From Rhodospirillales bacterium URHD0017 (lineage in GTDB: Bacteria; Pseudomonadota; Alphaproteobacteria; Reyranellales; Reyranellaceae): a stretch of DNA of 64,000 nucleotides. Where the stretch lies: the NCBI GenBank assembly GCA_900110395.1, contig FODP01000002.1:490065-554064 (forward strand). The letters run 5' to 3'. Positions 45,904 through 53,818 of the stretch are shown in pieces; the stretch's first letter is position 1; every line of letters begins with the position of its first letter. The position numbers and the translations under genes are program-made. The notes under the pieces were generated by a model. That model saw only the letters and a list, made by a program, of their open reading frames with translations. It was not told where the DNA came from and did not search any database.

Positions 45904-46758
45904 ATGAAAATCGGCGCCGTGATGTTCTTCACCGCGGACTCCATGCAGCCCGCGCCGCTGGCGCGGCTGCTCGAGGAGCGCGGCTTCGAATCGCTCTGGG
46001 TGCCCGAACACACGCACATCCCCTCGACACGCAAAACGCCCTATCCGGCTGGCGGTCCGTTGATCCGGCCCTACTACGACATCATGGATCCGTTCCTGGT
46101 GCTGAACACCTCGGCCACGGTGACGACCAAGCTCAAGGTCGGCACCGGCATTGCACTCCTCACGCAGCGCGATCCCATCGTCACGGCCAAGGTCGTGTCG
46201 ACGATCGACCAGCTCTCCCAGGGCCGCTTCCTGTTCGGCGTCGGCAACGGCTGGAACCAGGACGAGATCGAGAACCACGGCACCGCCTTCGCGAGCCGCC
46301 ACAAGCTCGCGCGCGAGCGCATGGAGGCGATGAAGACGATCTGGACCGAGGAGGAGCCCGAGTATCACGGCGAGTTCGTGAATTTCGACAAGATGAAGCA
46401 GTGGCCAAAACCGTTCCAGAAGCCGCACCCGCCGATCATCGTCGGCGGCGCCTTCCCGTATGCGGCGCGCCGCGCCATCCGCTACGGCAACGGCTGGATC
46501 CCGCGCGCCGACCGCCTGGAGAAAGGCGGCGTCGGCGTGGTCATCGACAAGTTCCGCGTCATGGCCAAGGAGGCCGGCCGCGACCCCGCCAGCCTGCCGA
46601 TAACCATCTTCCGCGTGCCCGAGGTACTCGACCAGTTGAAGTTCTGCCAGGAGATCGGCGTCGATCGCGTCACCTTCACCCTGCCGGCGGAGACGGAAGA
46701 CAAGCTGATGCCGATCATCGACCGCTGGACCGAGCTGAAGCGCCGGCTGGGCGGCTGA
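45904..46758 (+). CDS. LLM class oxidoreductase
   Basis: This 284-residue luciferase-like protein begins MKIGAVMFFTADSMQPAPL at ATG 45904 after GAGGGGAAACG. It has PEHTHIPSTRKTPYPAGG, DQLSQGRFLFGVGNGWNQDEI and KPFQKPHPPIIVGG. It is the intact paralogue of the frameshifted gene at 14185-15031 and is used here to place that break. The following LLM gene begins 2 bases after its stop. Confidence 0.88.
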   Translation: MKIGAVMFFTADSMQPAPLARLLEERGFESLWVPEHTHIPSTRKTPYPAGGPLIRPYYDIMDPFLVLNTSATVTTKLKVGTGIALLTQRDPIVTAKVVSTIDQLSQGRFLFGVGNGWNQDEIENHGTAFASRHKLARERMEAMKTIWTEEEPEYHGEFVNFDKMKQWPKPFQKPHPPIIVGGAFPYAARRAIRYGNGWIPRADRLEKGGVGVVIDKFRVMAKEAGRDPASLPITIFRVPEVLDQLKFCQEIGVDRVTFTLPAETEDKLMPIIDRWTELKRRLGG

Positions 46759-46760
46759 CG

Positions 46761-47822
46761 GTGACCGTCAAGTTCGGGCTGTCGCTCAGCTTCCAGACCA
46801 ACCCCGGTTTGAACGAGGCCCGGGACACGTCCTATCGCGAGAGCCTGGAGCTCGCGAGCGAGGCCAATCGGCTAGGCTTCGACTCGATCTGGGCCAGCGA
46901 GCATCACGGCGAGGCCGACGGCTACTGCCCCTCGCCCGTCGTCGCTTGTGCGGCGCTCGCCGTCGCCGCCCCGAACTGCCAGATCGGCCAGGGCGTCGCG
47001 CTGGCGCCGCTCTACGGCCATCCGCTGCGGCTGGCCGAAGATCTCTCGGTGGTCGACAACATTTCCGGCGGCCGCATCGAGATCGGGCTGGGACAAGGCT
47101 ATCGCCCAGCCGAGTTCGAGAGCTTCGGCTGGAATTTCAAGACACGCACCCGGGCCTTCGAGGAGGCGCTCGACATCCTGGGCCTCGCCTGGCGTGGCGA
47201 GCGCTTCGACTACGAGGGCCGCATCTACAACGTCAAAGGCGGCCTGCTGCGGCCGCCGCCGATCAAGCCGGGCCCGCTGCCGCTCTGGGTCGGCGCCGCC
47301 GCGCCACAGGCGCGCGCCCGCGCCGTGCGCTATCGCGCCGGGCTGATCGTGGCGCCGCTCATCGAACTTCAGCATCTGTCGCGTCAGATCAAATCGTTCG
47401 ATGACGAAGCCGAAAGGCAGAACGCCGGACTGCTGCCGCATGCGCTGATGCGCGAAGTGCTCATCGGCGATTCAGCGACCGACGCGATCAAACGGCACAA
47501 GCCCTACATCGATCACGTCTATCGCGTGCAGTACGCACCCGAGCGCACCGGCCAGACCTACGTCGATCCGGCGACGGGCGAGCGCAAGCCGCTGACCGGC
47601 GACAATCCGCTCTATCTTTCGGAAGCCTTCATGCAGGACCGCTGGTTTTTAGGCACGCCGGCCGAGATCGCGGCCAAGATGATCGAGTGGCTGCCGCGCT
47701 ATGCGCTGACGCACTTCATCTTCCAGGGCCGCCAACCCGGCATGACGTTGCGTCATGCCGTCGACAGTCTGGGGGCCCTGGCGAAGGGAGTTCTGCCCGT
47801 CGTTCGAGCAAAACTGTCATAA
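46761..47822 (+). CDS. LLM class oxidoreductase, LuxA-like
   Basis: This 353-residue protein is closer to the FMN-type bacterial-luciferase branch: FGLSLSFQTNPG, FDSIWASEHHGEADGY, GVALAPLYGHPLRLAEDL and GGRIEIGLGQGYRPAEF. The GTG at 46761 is the only start that does not overlap the upstream gene; no strong Shine-Dalgarno is present, so it is probably translated by coupling. It may use FMNH2 and oxygen rather than F420. Confidence 0.86.
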   Translation: MTVKFGLSLSFQTNPGLNEARDTSYRESLELASEANRLGFDSIWASEHHGEADGYCPSPVVACAALAVAAPNCQIGQGVALAPLYGHPLRLAEDLSVVDNISGGRIEIGLGQGYRPAEFESFGWNFKTRTRAFEEALDILGLAWRGERFDYEGRIYNVKGGLLRPPPIKPGPLPLWVGAAAPQARARAVRYRAGLIVAPLIELQHLSRQIKSFDDEAERQNAGLLPHALMREVLIGDSATDAIKRHKPYIDHVYRVQYAPERTGQTYVDPATGERKPLTGDNPLYLSEAFMQDRWFLGTPAEIAAKMIEWLPRYALTHFIFQGRQPGMTLRHAVDSLGALAKGVLPVVRAKLS

Positions 47823-47825
47823 CAG

Positions 47826-48290
47826 CTAGCTGATCGGGTCGAGCACCACGACCGGGATTTCCCGGTGCGGCGCCTTCTTCTGATAGTCGATGTAGGGCGG
47901 CCAGAACTCGGCGGCCGCCTTCCAGAGCTTCGCCCGCTCTTCGCCGCTCGCCGTGCGCGCCCGCGCCTTGATCTTGTCGGTGGCGACCTGGATCTCGACT
48001 TCGGGGTGGACGAGGATGTTCTTGTACCAGCCGGGATGGTCCGGTGCGCCGCCCTTGGAGGCGACGATGTAGTAGCTGTTGCCTGCCTTTCCGTAGAACA
48101 GCGGGAACAGGAACTTCTCGCCCGACTTGCGGCCCGTCGTCGTCAGCAGCAGCGACGGCACGGTGAGCGAGGGCCGGTCGGGCTGCTTGATGGTGTACAT
48201 GTGCCCTTCCTTGCCGCCACTCGACAGGTAGAGATTGGTGTGGTCGACCATCCACTTCGGCATGTTGGGGGCGAGCTTGGCTTCGGTCAT
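47826..48290 (-). CDS. Ddn-like deazaflavin (F420)-dependent nitroreductase family protein
   Basis: This 154-residue split-barrel protein belongs to the deazaflavin-dependent nitroreductase family (mycobacterial Ddn and relatives). Those proteins use F420H2 to reduce quinones or nitro-compounds. Signature segments are LLLTTTGRKSGEKFLFPLFYG and YYIVASKGGAPDHPGWYKNI followed by LVHPEVEIQV. It is convergent with the LuxA-like gene and begins with GGAG. It is a second, structurally unrelated F420 user in the window, and supports real use of the cofactor made by the cof genes. Confidence 0.9.
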   Translation of the reverse strand: MTEAKLAPNMPKWMVDHTNLYLSSGGKEGHMYTIKQPDRPSLTVPSLLLTTTGRKSGEKFLFPLFYGKAGNSYYIVASKGGAPDHPGWYKNILVHPEVEIQVATDKIKARARTASGEERAKLWKAAAEFWPPYIDYQKKAPHREIPVVVLDPIS

Positions 48291-48314
48291 GACTGATCTC
48301 CTTACGCGGGCAGT

Positions 48315-48689
48315 TTACGCGGGCAGGCGCGTCGACTGCCAGGTTACCATCTGCCAGCGCCCGTCGAGCCTGGCATAGACATCGGTGAAGCGCACGCCGA
48401 AGGCGTTTGGCGTGCCGTTCGACGTCACCTTGATCTGGCAGGTTCCCGTCAGCACCACCGTGTCGCCGAGGTCCTGCGCCTTGACGTCCGACGGCTCGAC
48501 GCTGGTGTAGACCGTCGCGCCCGATGTCATGTTGTCGATCAGGCTCTTCTTGGTGTCGAGCCGCGCCGACGAATGCGTGTAGATGAGGTCGTCGGCCAGC
48601 ACCGACTGCAGCGTGGCGACGTCCTTCTTGGCCATCGCCTGCATGCGCTTCTTGTCGAGATCGATGACGGCTTGTGCGTTTCCGGCCAT
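48315..48689 (-). CDS. NTF2-like/DUF4440 small protein
   Basis: This 124-residue protein matches the SnoaL/DUF4440 fold: VIDLDKKRMQAMAKKDVATL, LADDLIYTHSSARLDTKK and RFTDVYARLDGRWQMVTWQS. Family members are ketosteroid-isomerase-like catalysts, scaffolds or ligand binders. It sits between the lactonase and Ddn-like genes on the same strand. Substrate unknown. Confidence 0.8.
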   Translation of the reverse strand: MAGNAQAVIDLDKKRMQAMAKKDVATLQSVLADDLIYTHSSARLDTKKSLIDNMTSGATVYTSVEPSDVKAQDLGDTVVLTGTCQIKVTSNGTPNAFGVRFTDVYARLDGRWQMVTWQSTRLPA

Positions 48690-48701
48690 GGCCAGGACTC
48701 C

Positions 48702-49610
48702 CTAGAAATTCAGCTTCAGGCCGGGCGTCGGCCACTGCATCACGCCGAGCTGGCCTTTGTCCGACAGCGTTATATAGGCAGTCCGCCGGTCATTGCCACC
48801 GAAGCAGATGTTGGTCGGATAGACGTCCGGCATCTTGACCTCGCGCACGACCGCGCCGGCCGGCGAGAATTCGGTGATCTTGCCGGTGGTCAGCGTCGCC
48901 ACGCAGATATTGCCGTTCTCCAGCACTGCCATGCTGTCGAAACGCGCCGGCCCGGTGACGCCGCCCAGCACGCGGCCGCTGTGATGGGCAAACGGCGCGG
49001 GCTTCTTCAGCACGCCCGGGCCTTCGATGTCGAACGCCCACAGCCACGCGCCCTCGGTGTCGGCGACGTAAAGGATCTTGCCGTCGGGCGACAGCGCGCA
49101 GCCGTTGGGGCTGACGATCGGATAGGCAATGCAGGTGATCTTCGAGCCGTCGGGCAAGGCGTAGTAGAGCCCGCCGTGGTCGCGATGGCGGGCGTGGCGC
49201 TTGCCGAGATCGGTGAAGTAGAAGCCGCCCTGCTTGTCGAACACCAGGTCGTTGGGCGCCGAGAGCTTGTGGCCGTCGCATTCGGCATAGAGCGTCTTCG
49301 CCGCGCCTGTCTTCGCATCGAGCCGCTGGATCGAGCCGCCCTTGTAGCCGGCATGCGCACCCTGGCTCATCGACGTGCCTTCGACATAGCGGGCGCCGCC
49401 GTTGTTGCAGAGATAGAGCGCGCCGTCGGGGCCGATCGCCAGCCCGTTGGGTCCGCCGCCGCATTCCGAGAACACCGAGGACTTGCCGTCCGCCGTCACG
49501 CGCGAGCAGCGGCCGTTGCGGATCTCCGTCAGGATCACCGCTCCGTCGGGCATGACGACAGGGCCTTCGGGGAAGCCGAAACCACTCGCCAGGATTTTTA
49601 CGTCAGTCAT
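48702..49610 (-). CDS. SMP-30/gluconolactonase family protein
   Basis: This 302-residue six-bladed beta-propeller lactonase has the metal Glu in GFPEGPVVMPDG, the LSAPNDLVFDKQGGFYFTD segment with its conserved Asn/Asp and SPNGCALSPDGKILYVADT. Homologues hydrolyse gluconolactone or related sugar lactones with a divalent cation. With the nearby fgd, gntK and gnd genes a role in lactone removal from glucose oxidation is possible, but specificity in this family is broad. Confidence 0.88.
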   Translation of the reverse strand: MTDVKILASGFGFPEGPVVMPDGAVILTEIRNGRCSRVTADGKSSVFSECGGGPNGLAIGPDGALYLCNNGGARYVEGTSMSQGAHAGYKGGSIQRLDAKTGAAKTLYAECDGHKLSAPNDLVFDKQGGFYFTDLGKRHARHRDHGGLYYALPDGSKITCIAYPIVSPNGCALSPDGKILYVADTEGAWLWAFDIEGPGVLKKPAPFAHHSGRVLGGVTGPARFDSMAVLENGNICVATLTTGKITEFSPAGAVVREVKMPDVYPTNICFGGNDRRTAYITLSDKGQLGVMQWPTPGLKLNF

Positions 49611-49631
49611 CTCAGCACTCCTACGACAACC

Positions 49632-49672
49632 TCCTCCTCTCCCCCGCTAGGGGGAGAGGAACATGAGGGTGA
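49632..49672. repeat. Palindromic repeat type A, single hairpin
   Basis: CCTCTCCCCC-GCTA-GGGGGAGAGG at 49636-49659 forms a hairpin followed by the AACATGAGGGTGA edge found in the other type A copies. It lies between the LLM gene at 49688 and the lactonase gene on the minus strand, a likely operon boundary. Confidence 0.75.
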
Positions 49673-49687
49673 GGTTTCCTTGGAATG

Positions 49688-50779
49688 TCACGCCGCCGCT
49701 TTCTCGGCCTTCGCCGGCTTCCACGATTTCACGACCGGTAGCACTTCCTTGGCAAAAAGCTTCAGGCCGCGCTCCGACACTTCGTACGGCGTGCCGCCGA
49801 AACGGAAGGCGACGTTCATCTCGAAGTCGCCGACCACCTTCCGCCGCGCCTCGAGGCCGCGCAGGATCTTGTCCGGCGGTCCCCACGACGCTGCCTGCAT
49901 GAAGCCGTTCACGGCACCTTCCAGGCCGCCCTTGCGGGCGATCTCGGCCTTCTGCTGGTAGGAGTCGTAGCCCTTCACCGTCTTGAAGTGCTCGCCGAGG
50001 AACTCGTAGTGATAGAAGTTGCTCTCGACGAACTTGCCCTGATACCGGCGCGCCTCGTCCTCGATGTCGGCGTTGGTGCCGCAGACGCAGAACTCGGTGA
50101 GCATGAGCGTCGGCGGCTCGGTGCCGTGGTACTTGCGGTGCAAGGTGCGGCCATGCTCGATCTGCGGCACGCGCATCTCCCACGGCCGGTCGGTGAACAT
50201 CACGATGTGCGCGCCGAGCTTGGCCGCCGAGTCCACTGAATCCTCGCTCGAGGCCACGGCGTAGATGCGGCCGTCGAACGAGTGCTGCGGCCGCGGCCTG
50301 ATTTCTATGCGCGGCTGCTTATAGTACTTGCCGTCGCCTTCCATGAAGCCGGTCTTGAGGGCGTTGACGATCATGGGCGCCGCCTCGTCGAAGCGGGCGC
50401 GTGATTCGTCCATGCTGAGCCGGAAGGCTTCGAACTCGCGCCGCGCCAGGCCGCGTCCCAAGCCGAGCCGCAGGCGGCCCTTGCTCAGCATGTCGAGCAC
50501 GGCGGCGTTCTCGGCGACGCGCAGCGGATCGTGCCAGGGCAGGATCACCGCCGCCGTGCCGACATCGATGTTCGGGCACAAGGCGGTGAGATGCGTCATC
50601 AGCGCCAGATTGTCGGGCACGAACGAGTAGTCGTTGAAGTGATGCTCGGCCGACCACAGGCAATCGAAGCCGAGGTCGGCGGCGAGCCGCGCCAGCCTGA
50701 TCTCCTCGTTCCACACCCGATCGTCGGAGCAGTTCTCCCAGCCGTAGCTGGCGAACACCATCATCATGCCGACATCCAT
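49688..50779 (-). CDS. LLM class flavin-dependent oxidoreductase, LuxA-like
   Basis: This 363-residue protein begins MDVGMMMVFASYG after CGGAGGACG. It has CLWSAEHHFNDYSFVPDNL, NIDVGTAAVILPWHDPLRVAEN and SKGRLRLGLGRGLARREFE, matching the FMN-type luciferase/monooxygenase branch. A longer frame reaching 50914 runs into repeat type B and was rejected. Substrate unknown. Confidence 0.87.
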   Translation of the reverse strand: MDVGMMMVFASYGWENCSDDRVWNEEIRLARLAADLGFDCLWSAEHHFNDYSFVPDNLALMTHLTALCPNIDVGTAAVILPWHDPLRVAENAAVLDMLSKGRLRLGLGRGLARREFEAFRLSMDESRARFDEAAPMIVNALKTGFMEGDGKYYKQPRIEIRPRPQHSFDGRIYAVASSEDSVDSAAKLGAHIVMFTDRPWEMRVPQIEHGRTLHRKYHGTEPPTLMLTEFCVCGTNADIEDEARRYQGKFVESNFYHYEFLGEHFKTVKGYDSYQQKAEIARKGGLEGAVNGFMQAASWGPPDKILRGLEARRKVVGDFEMNVAFRFGGTPYEVSERGLKLFAKEVLPVVKSWKPAKAEKAAA

Positions 50780-50849
50780 GAGGCGTCCTCCGATTTGCTT
50801 GGTTATCGTTTGATGGGAAATGCTTTCACGGGCCGGCACCCGTCGCAAG

Positions 50850-50985
50850 CCTCCCCATCGTCTTCGATGGGGAGGTGTCCGCGGAGCGGACGGAGGGGTC
50901 ATGAGCAACAGCATTAGTGCTCATGACCCCTCCGCCCGCTAACGCGGGCACCTCCGCTTCGCGGGTTCCGCGAAGGGGAGGAACG
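50850..50985. repeat. Five-hairpin repeat type B, copy 2
   Basis: Stems lie at 50850-50875 (11 bp), 50878-50890 (5 bp), 50891-50934 (17-bp perfect central stem, 10-base loop), 50935-50948 (5 bp) and 50954-50978 (11 bp with one mismatch). Order and size match copy 1 at 41784. The central stem sequence CGGAGGGGTCATGAGC is conserved, while stems 1, 2 and 4 have different but still complementary bases. The element lies between the TPR gene and the LLM gene at 49688. Confidence 0.85.
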
Positions 50986-50992
50986 CTCCTTC

Positions 50993-52642
50993 TTACGCCG
51001 CTTCGCGCCGGCAGAGGCAGGAGGCACGGATCGGCACCTCGGTGCGCGCCTGGGCGAGATCGAGGCGGGCCTTGATCAGCGGCGCCTCGACCGTGTCGCC
51101 GCGCCGGCGCAGGCATTCGTAGAGCCCGTGCAGGCTCCAGACGTTCTCGGGATGCTGGCAGGCGCGGCGCAGCTTGCCGTCGTAGCCGAGGTCGGAGCGG
51201 TAGACCCCCTCGGCCTCCTCGAGATGGCCTTGCTCCAGCAACAGCGCGCCCAGCGCATGCCGCGTCGGCTGCATCCAGCCCCACGGCTCGTCGTAGGGCA
51301 GCGAATCGTCGAACTGGACGGCGCGGCGCAGATGGGCGAAGGCCAAGTCGAAGTTGCCGCGGCGATATTCCAGCTCGCCGCTCAGCATCTCCTCGGCGAT
51401 GGCCAGAAGGTCGACGACGGTGTTGTTGTGCACGCGCCGGCTCTCCGGGACCTTAGCGCGAGCGGCGCGGAAGGCAGTGCGCGCCTTCTCGGCCTCGGCG
51501 ATCTCGCCCAGCACCGAGTGGGCGACGCCCTTGGCGTAGAGCATCATCGCGGTGGTCGAGCAGTAGAGCTCGGGGTCCTTGGGCAGCTCCTGGGCGATGA
51601 TCTTGTGCCACTTGCCGAAGCGGATCAGCACGTGCTGCTTCATCGACAGGAACGGCTCGATGAAGTCGGCCATCGGCGGTGACGGGATTCGGAGCAGCGC
51701 CTCGGGCGTGGTGTCGATCAGCTCCTCGGCGGCCTGCAGGGCGGGCGTGTACTGGCCGAGGAACATCGCGCCGTAGACCACGAAGTGATAGTTGTGGTTG
51801 CGGTACATCGAATAGATGTTCATCGGGCCTTCGCGCTCGAGGAACTTGCGGTCGGCGACGACGGCCTTCTGGTTGTAGACGACGACGTCGTGGTAGTGGC
51901 CGCACAGCACGTCGATGTGCGTCGGCATGTGCACCAGATGGCCCGAATCGGGCACCAGCTCGCGCAGCCGGTCGCCGGCGCGCAGCGCGCGCTCCGGGAA
52001 CGGCGACATCTCCATGAGATGCACATAGAGATGCAGCAGGCCGGGATGGCTCCACGACGCGGCGATCGTCTCGAAGCCCTCCTCCAGCACCGACATCGCC
52101 TCCTCGGTGCCGGCGCCGTCGGCCGGCTGGCCGGTCTCGAGGTTCCACATCTGCCACGGCGTCTCGTTCATGATCGCCTCGACGAAGACGCAGCGCACGT
52201 CGAGGTCGGCCGGATGCTGCTTGAACAGGCCGCGCATGGTGTTGGTGAAGGCCTTGTTCCAGCCTGACATGTCCTCGATTGGCTCCCGCTGCGGGTAGCG
52301 CACCGGCAGCGCCCCGATCAGCGCCCTCTCGATGGGCTTGGCCGAGGCGGCACACGCCAGCGCCTTCTGCATGGCGTCATAGGACGCCGCCAGCGCGTTG
52401 ACCTGGCCGTTCGGATCCAGAAGCTCCCACGGCAGATTGTAGTTGGGGCCTGACGCATAGGACACGCCCCAATGCGCCATGGCGCAGTCGGGGTCGTGCT
52501 CCAGCGCCTTCTCGAAGCACCGGACCCCTTCCTCGTGATTGTAGGCGCAGACCCAGATCAGGCCGCGGTCGAACCAGGTCTGGGCCTCGGGCGACTTGGT
52601 GGTGATCTTCCGGCTGTAGGCGCCCAGATCGTAGTAGCTCAT
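50993..52642 (-). CDS. Tetratricopeptide repeat protein
   Basis: This 549-residue cytoplasmic protein is largely alpha-helical with TPR-like units: WFDRGLIWVCAYNHEEGVRC then FEKALEHDPDCAMAHWGVSY near the N-terminus and GALLLEQGHLEEAEGVYRSD near the C-terminus. Many conserved His and aromatic residues (SHPGLLHLYVHLMEMS, HMPTHIDVLCGHYHDV) suggest a ligand-binding superhelix rather than a plain scaffold. No enzyme motif is recognised. It is divergent from the small-peptide/cyclase locus. Confidence 0.85.
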   Translation of the reverse strand: MSYYDLGAYSRKITTKSPEAQTWFDRGLIWVCAYNHEEGVRCFEKALEHDPDCAMAHWGVSYASGPNYNLPWELLDPNGQVNALAASYDAMQKALACAASAKPIERALIGALPVRYPQREPIEDMSGWNKAFTNTMRGLFKQHPADLDVRCVFVEAIMNETPWQMWNLETGQPADGAGTEEAMSVLEEGFETIAASWSHPGLLHLYVHLMEMSPFPERALRAGDRLRELVPDSGHLVHMPTHIDVLCGHYHDVVVYNQKAVVADRKFLEREGPMNIYSMYRNHNYHFVVYGAMFLGQYTPALQAAEELIDTTPEALLRIPSPPMADFIEPFLSMKQHVLIRFGKWHKIIAQELPKDPELYCSTTAMMLYAKGVAHSVLGEIAEAEKARTAFRAARAKVPESRRVHNNTVVDLLAIAEEMLSGELEYRRGNFDLAFAHLRRAVQFDDSLPYDEPWGWMQPTRHALGALLLEQGHLEEAEGVYRSDLGYDGKLRRACQHPENVWSLHGLYECLRRRGDTVEAPLIKARLDLAQARTEVPIRASCLCRREAA

Positions 52643-52732
52643 GCAGTCCTCGTGATCGGAGATGGAGCGAGGCGGTACGATACCACATCACCTGCATCAC
52701 ACGGGCGGTACAACAATCGCGTGCACTTCATG

Positions 52733-52761
52733 TTGACACCTCTTCCATCGAGTCGTAATCG
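52733..52761 (+). promoter_or_regulatory. Candidate sigma-70-type promoter
   Basis: TTGACA at 52733-52738 is followed after exactly 17 bases by TAATCG at 52756-52761. It lies 33 bases upstream of the first small-peptide gene and would drive the peptide/Cys-rich/cyclase locus. The -10 box is imperfect; transcription is inferred. Confidence 0.5.
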
Positions 52762-52794
52762 ATTGATGCTGTTGCAACCATATGGGGGGATTCA

Positions 52795-53019
52795 ATGGGA
52801 CTGAGACAGCAATTGACCGGCGGTCATCTCTGCATCGACCTCACCAACATCGAAATGACGACGGATGACCAGCAGGCGCTGCTGGCTGCCGTTCAAGAGA
52901 CCGTCGTCGCTCATCTGGCCCGGCATGCCGAGCCTGCCAAGGTGGTGACGATCAGCCTGGCGCCGAACGGACCGGCCGCCGCTCCGCCTGTCAGGGCCTT
53001 GCGACGCGCGGTCGCCTGA
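52795..53019 (+). CDS. Small protein of a duplicated family, copy 1
   Basis: This 74-residue protein contains LTGGHLCIDLTNIEMTTDDQ, then a helix-like AAVQETVVAHLARHA and VVTISLAP. It has no recognised domain. A paralogue with the same core is encoded at 53469, and the two share even the ribosome-site context (GGGGG, AT, CAATGGGA). The tail is short and basic (RALRRAVA). The single Cys in the LCIDL core is conserved in both. Function unknown; it may be a signalling or modified peptide, or an adaptor for the cyclase/STAND protein downstream. Confidence 0.7.
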   Translation: MGLRQQLTGGHLCIDLTNIEMTTDDQQALLAAVQETVVAHLARHAEPAKVVTISLAPNGPAAAPPVRALRRAVA

Positions 53020-53029
53020 CCGGCCGCCG

Positions 53030-53416
53030 ATGGCCGAACACAGGATTTGCCCAAGCGCCACGGGCGAATCGCCGGACGCGCAGATCATCGGTTTCATTGG
53101 AGCGGACGGAGTCGTCGGCAGCATTGCTCCGCCCATTCCACTGACAGACGAGATGCGAGGCACCCTCGACGCGCGACCCGAACGCAAGTTCCGGCTGGCG
53201 GGTCAGTGCGTCGAGTCCAAGTGCGGCAATTGGGAGAACCAGAGCTGCGCCTTGATCGGCCGCATGCGTCAGCAGCTCGACTGTCATCTGCCGGAAACCG
53301 AGCCGACCGACAAGCTCCAGCGCTGTGCCATCCGCTCCGCTTGCGTGTGGTGGCGGCAGGATGGGCCGCAAGCCTGCCGAGTCTGCTCTTTCGTGATCTA
53401 CAATCCTTCTGAATAG
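53030..53416 (+). CDS. Nine-cysteine small protein
   Basis: This 128-residue protein has Cys at 7, 60, 65, 73, 85, 99, 105, 116 and 119, with Trp68, Trp107 and Trp108. The spacing C-x4-C-x7-C ... C-x5-C-x10-C-x2-C suggests a zinc or iron-sulfur site. The N-terminal part (AQIIGFIGADGVVGSIAPPI) looks like a small beta-rich unit. The start is weakly supported, lying only 10 bases after the previous gene and lacking a good Shine-Dalgarno. I do not recognise its function. Confidence 0.65.
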   Translation: MAEHRICPSATGESPDAQIIGFIGADGVVGSIAPPIPLTDEMRGTLDARPERKFRLAGQCVESKCGNWENQSCALIGRMRQQLDCHLPETEPTDKLQRCAIRSACVWWRQDGPQACRVCSFVIYNPSE

Positions 53417-53468
53417 CAATTGACAAGCCATCGACGGAATTCGACAAATTCAACGAATGGGGGATGCA

Positions 53469-53768
53469 ATGGGAGCCAGAGCTGAATTCACGGGCGGCCA
53501 GCTGTGCATAGACTTGGCCAATCTCGAGATGTCGGCCGAGCAGCAGCAGGAACTGCTCCTCGCCGTGCAGACCACGGTGGTCAAGCACCTGGCCAGCCGG
53601 TCCGCGACGAAGATCGTCGCCATCAGCATGTCGCCGAACAACGGCTACAAGCCCTTGGACGAGCCCGAGCGGCCCGACAACGACAAGCCCTATGAGCCGG
53701 ATCGCGAGCAGCCCGAGCCCGACAAGAAGCCACCGCCTCCCAAGCCGGAGTCCGCCGGTCGTCGCTAG
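53469..53768 (+). CDS. Small protein of a duplicated family, copy 2
   Basis: This 99-residue protein repeats the copy 1 core as FTGGQLCIDLANLEMSAEQQ, then AVQTTVVKHLASRSATKIVA and ISMSP. The C-terminal 45 residues are a charged, Pro-rich tail (EPERPDNDKPYEPDREQPEP) that copy 1 lacks. The ATG at 53469 is favoured over 53457 because GGGGGATGCA precedes it exactly as in copy 1. It ends 50 bases before the cyclase/STAND gene. Function unknown. Confidence 0.7.
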   Translation: MGARAEFTGGQLCIDLANLEMSAEQQQELLLAVQTTVVKHLASRSATKIVAISMSPNNGYKPLDEPERPDNDKPYEPDREQPEPDKKPPPPKPESAGRR

Positions 53769-53818
53769 GTGCGTCGGGCAATGCTTCGGAGAGGGTCCTG
53801 AACCTGTCCTGAGGGGAC

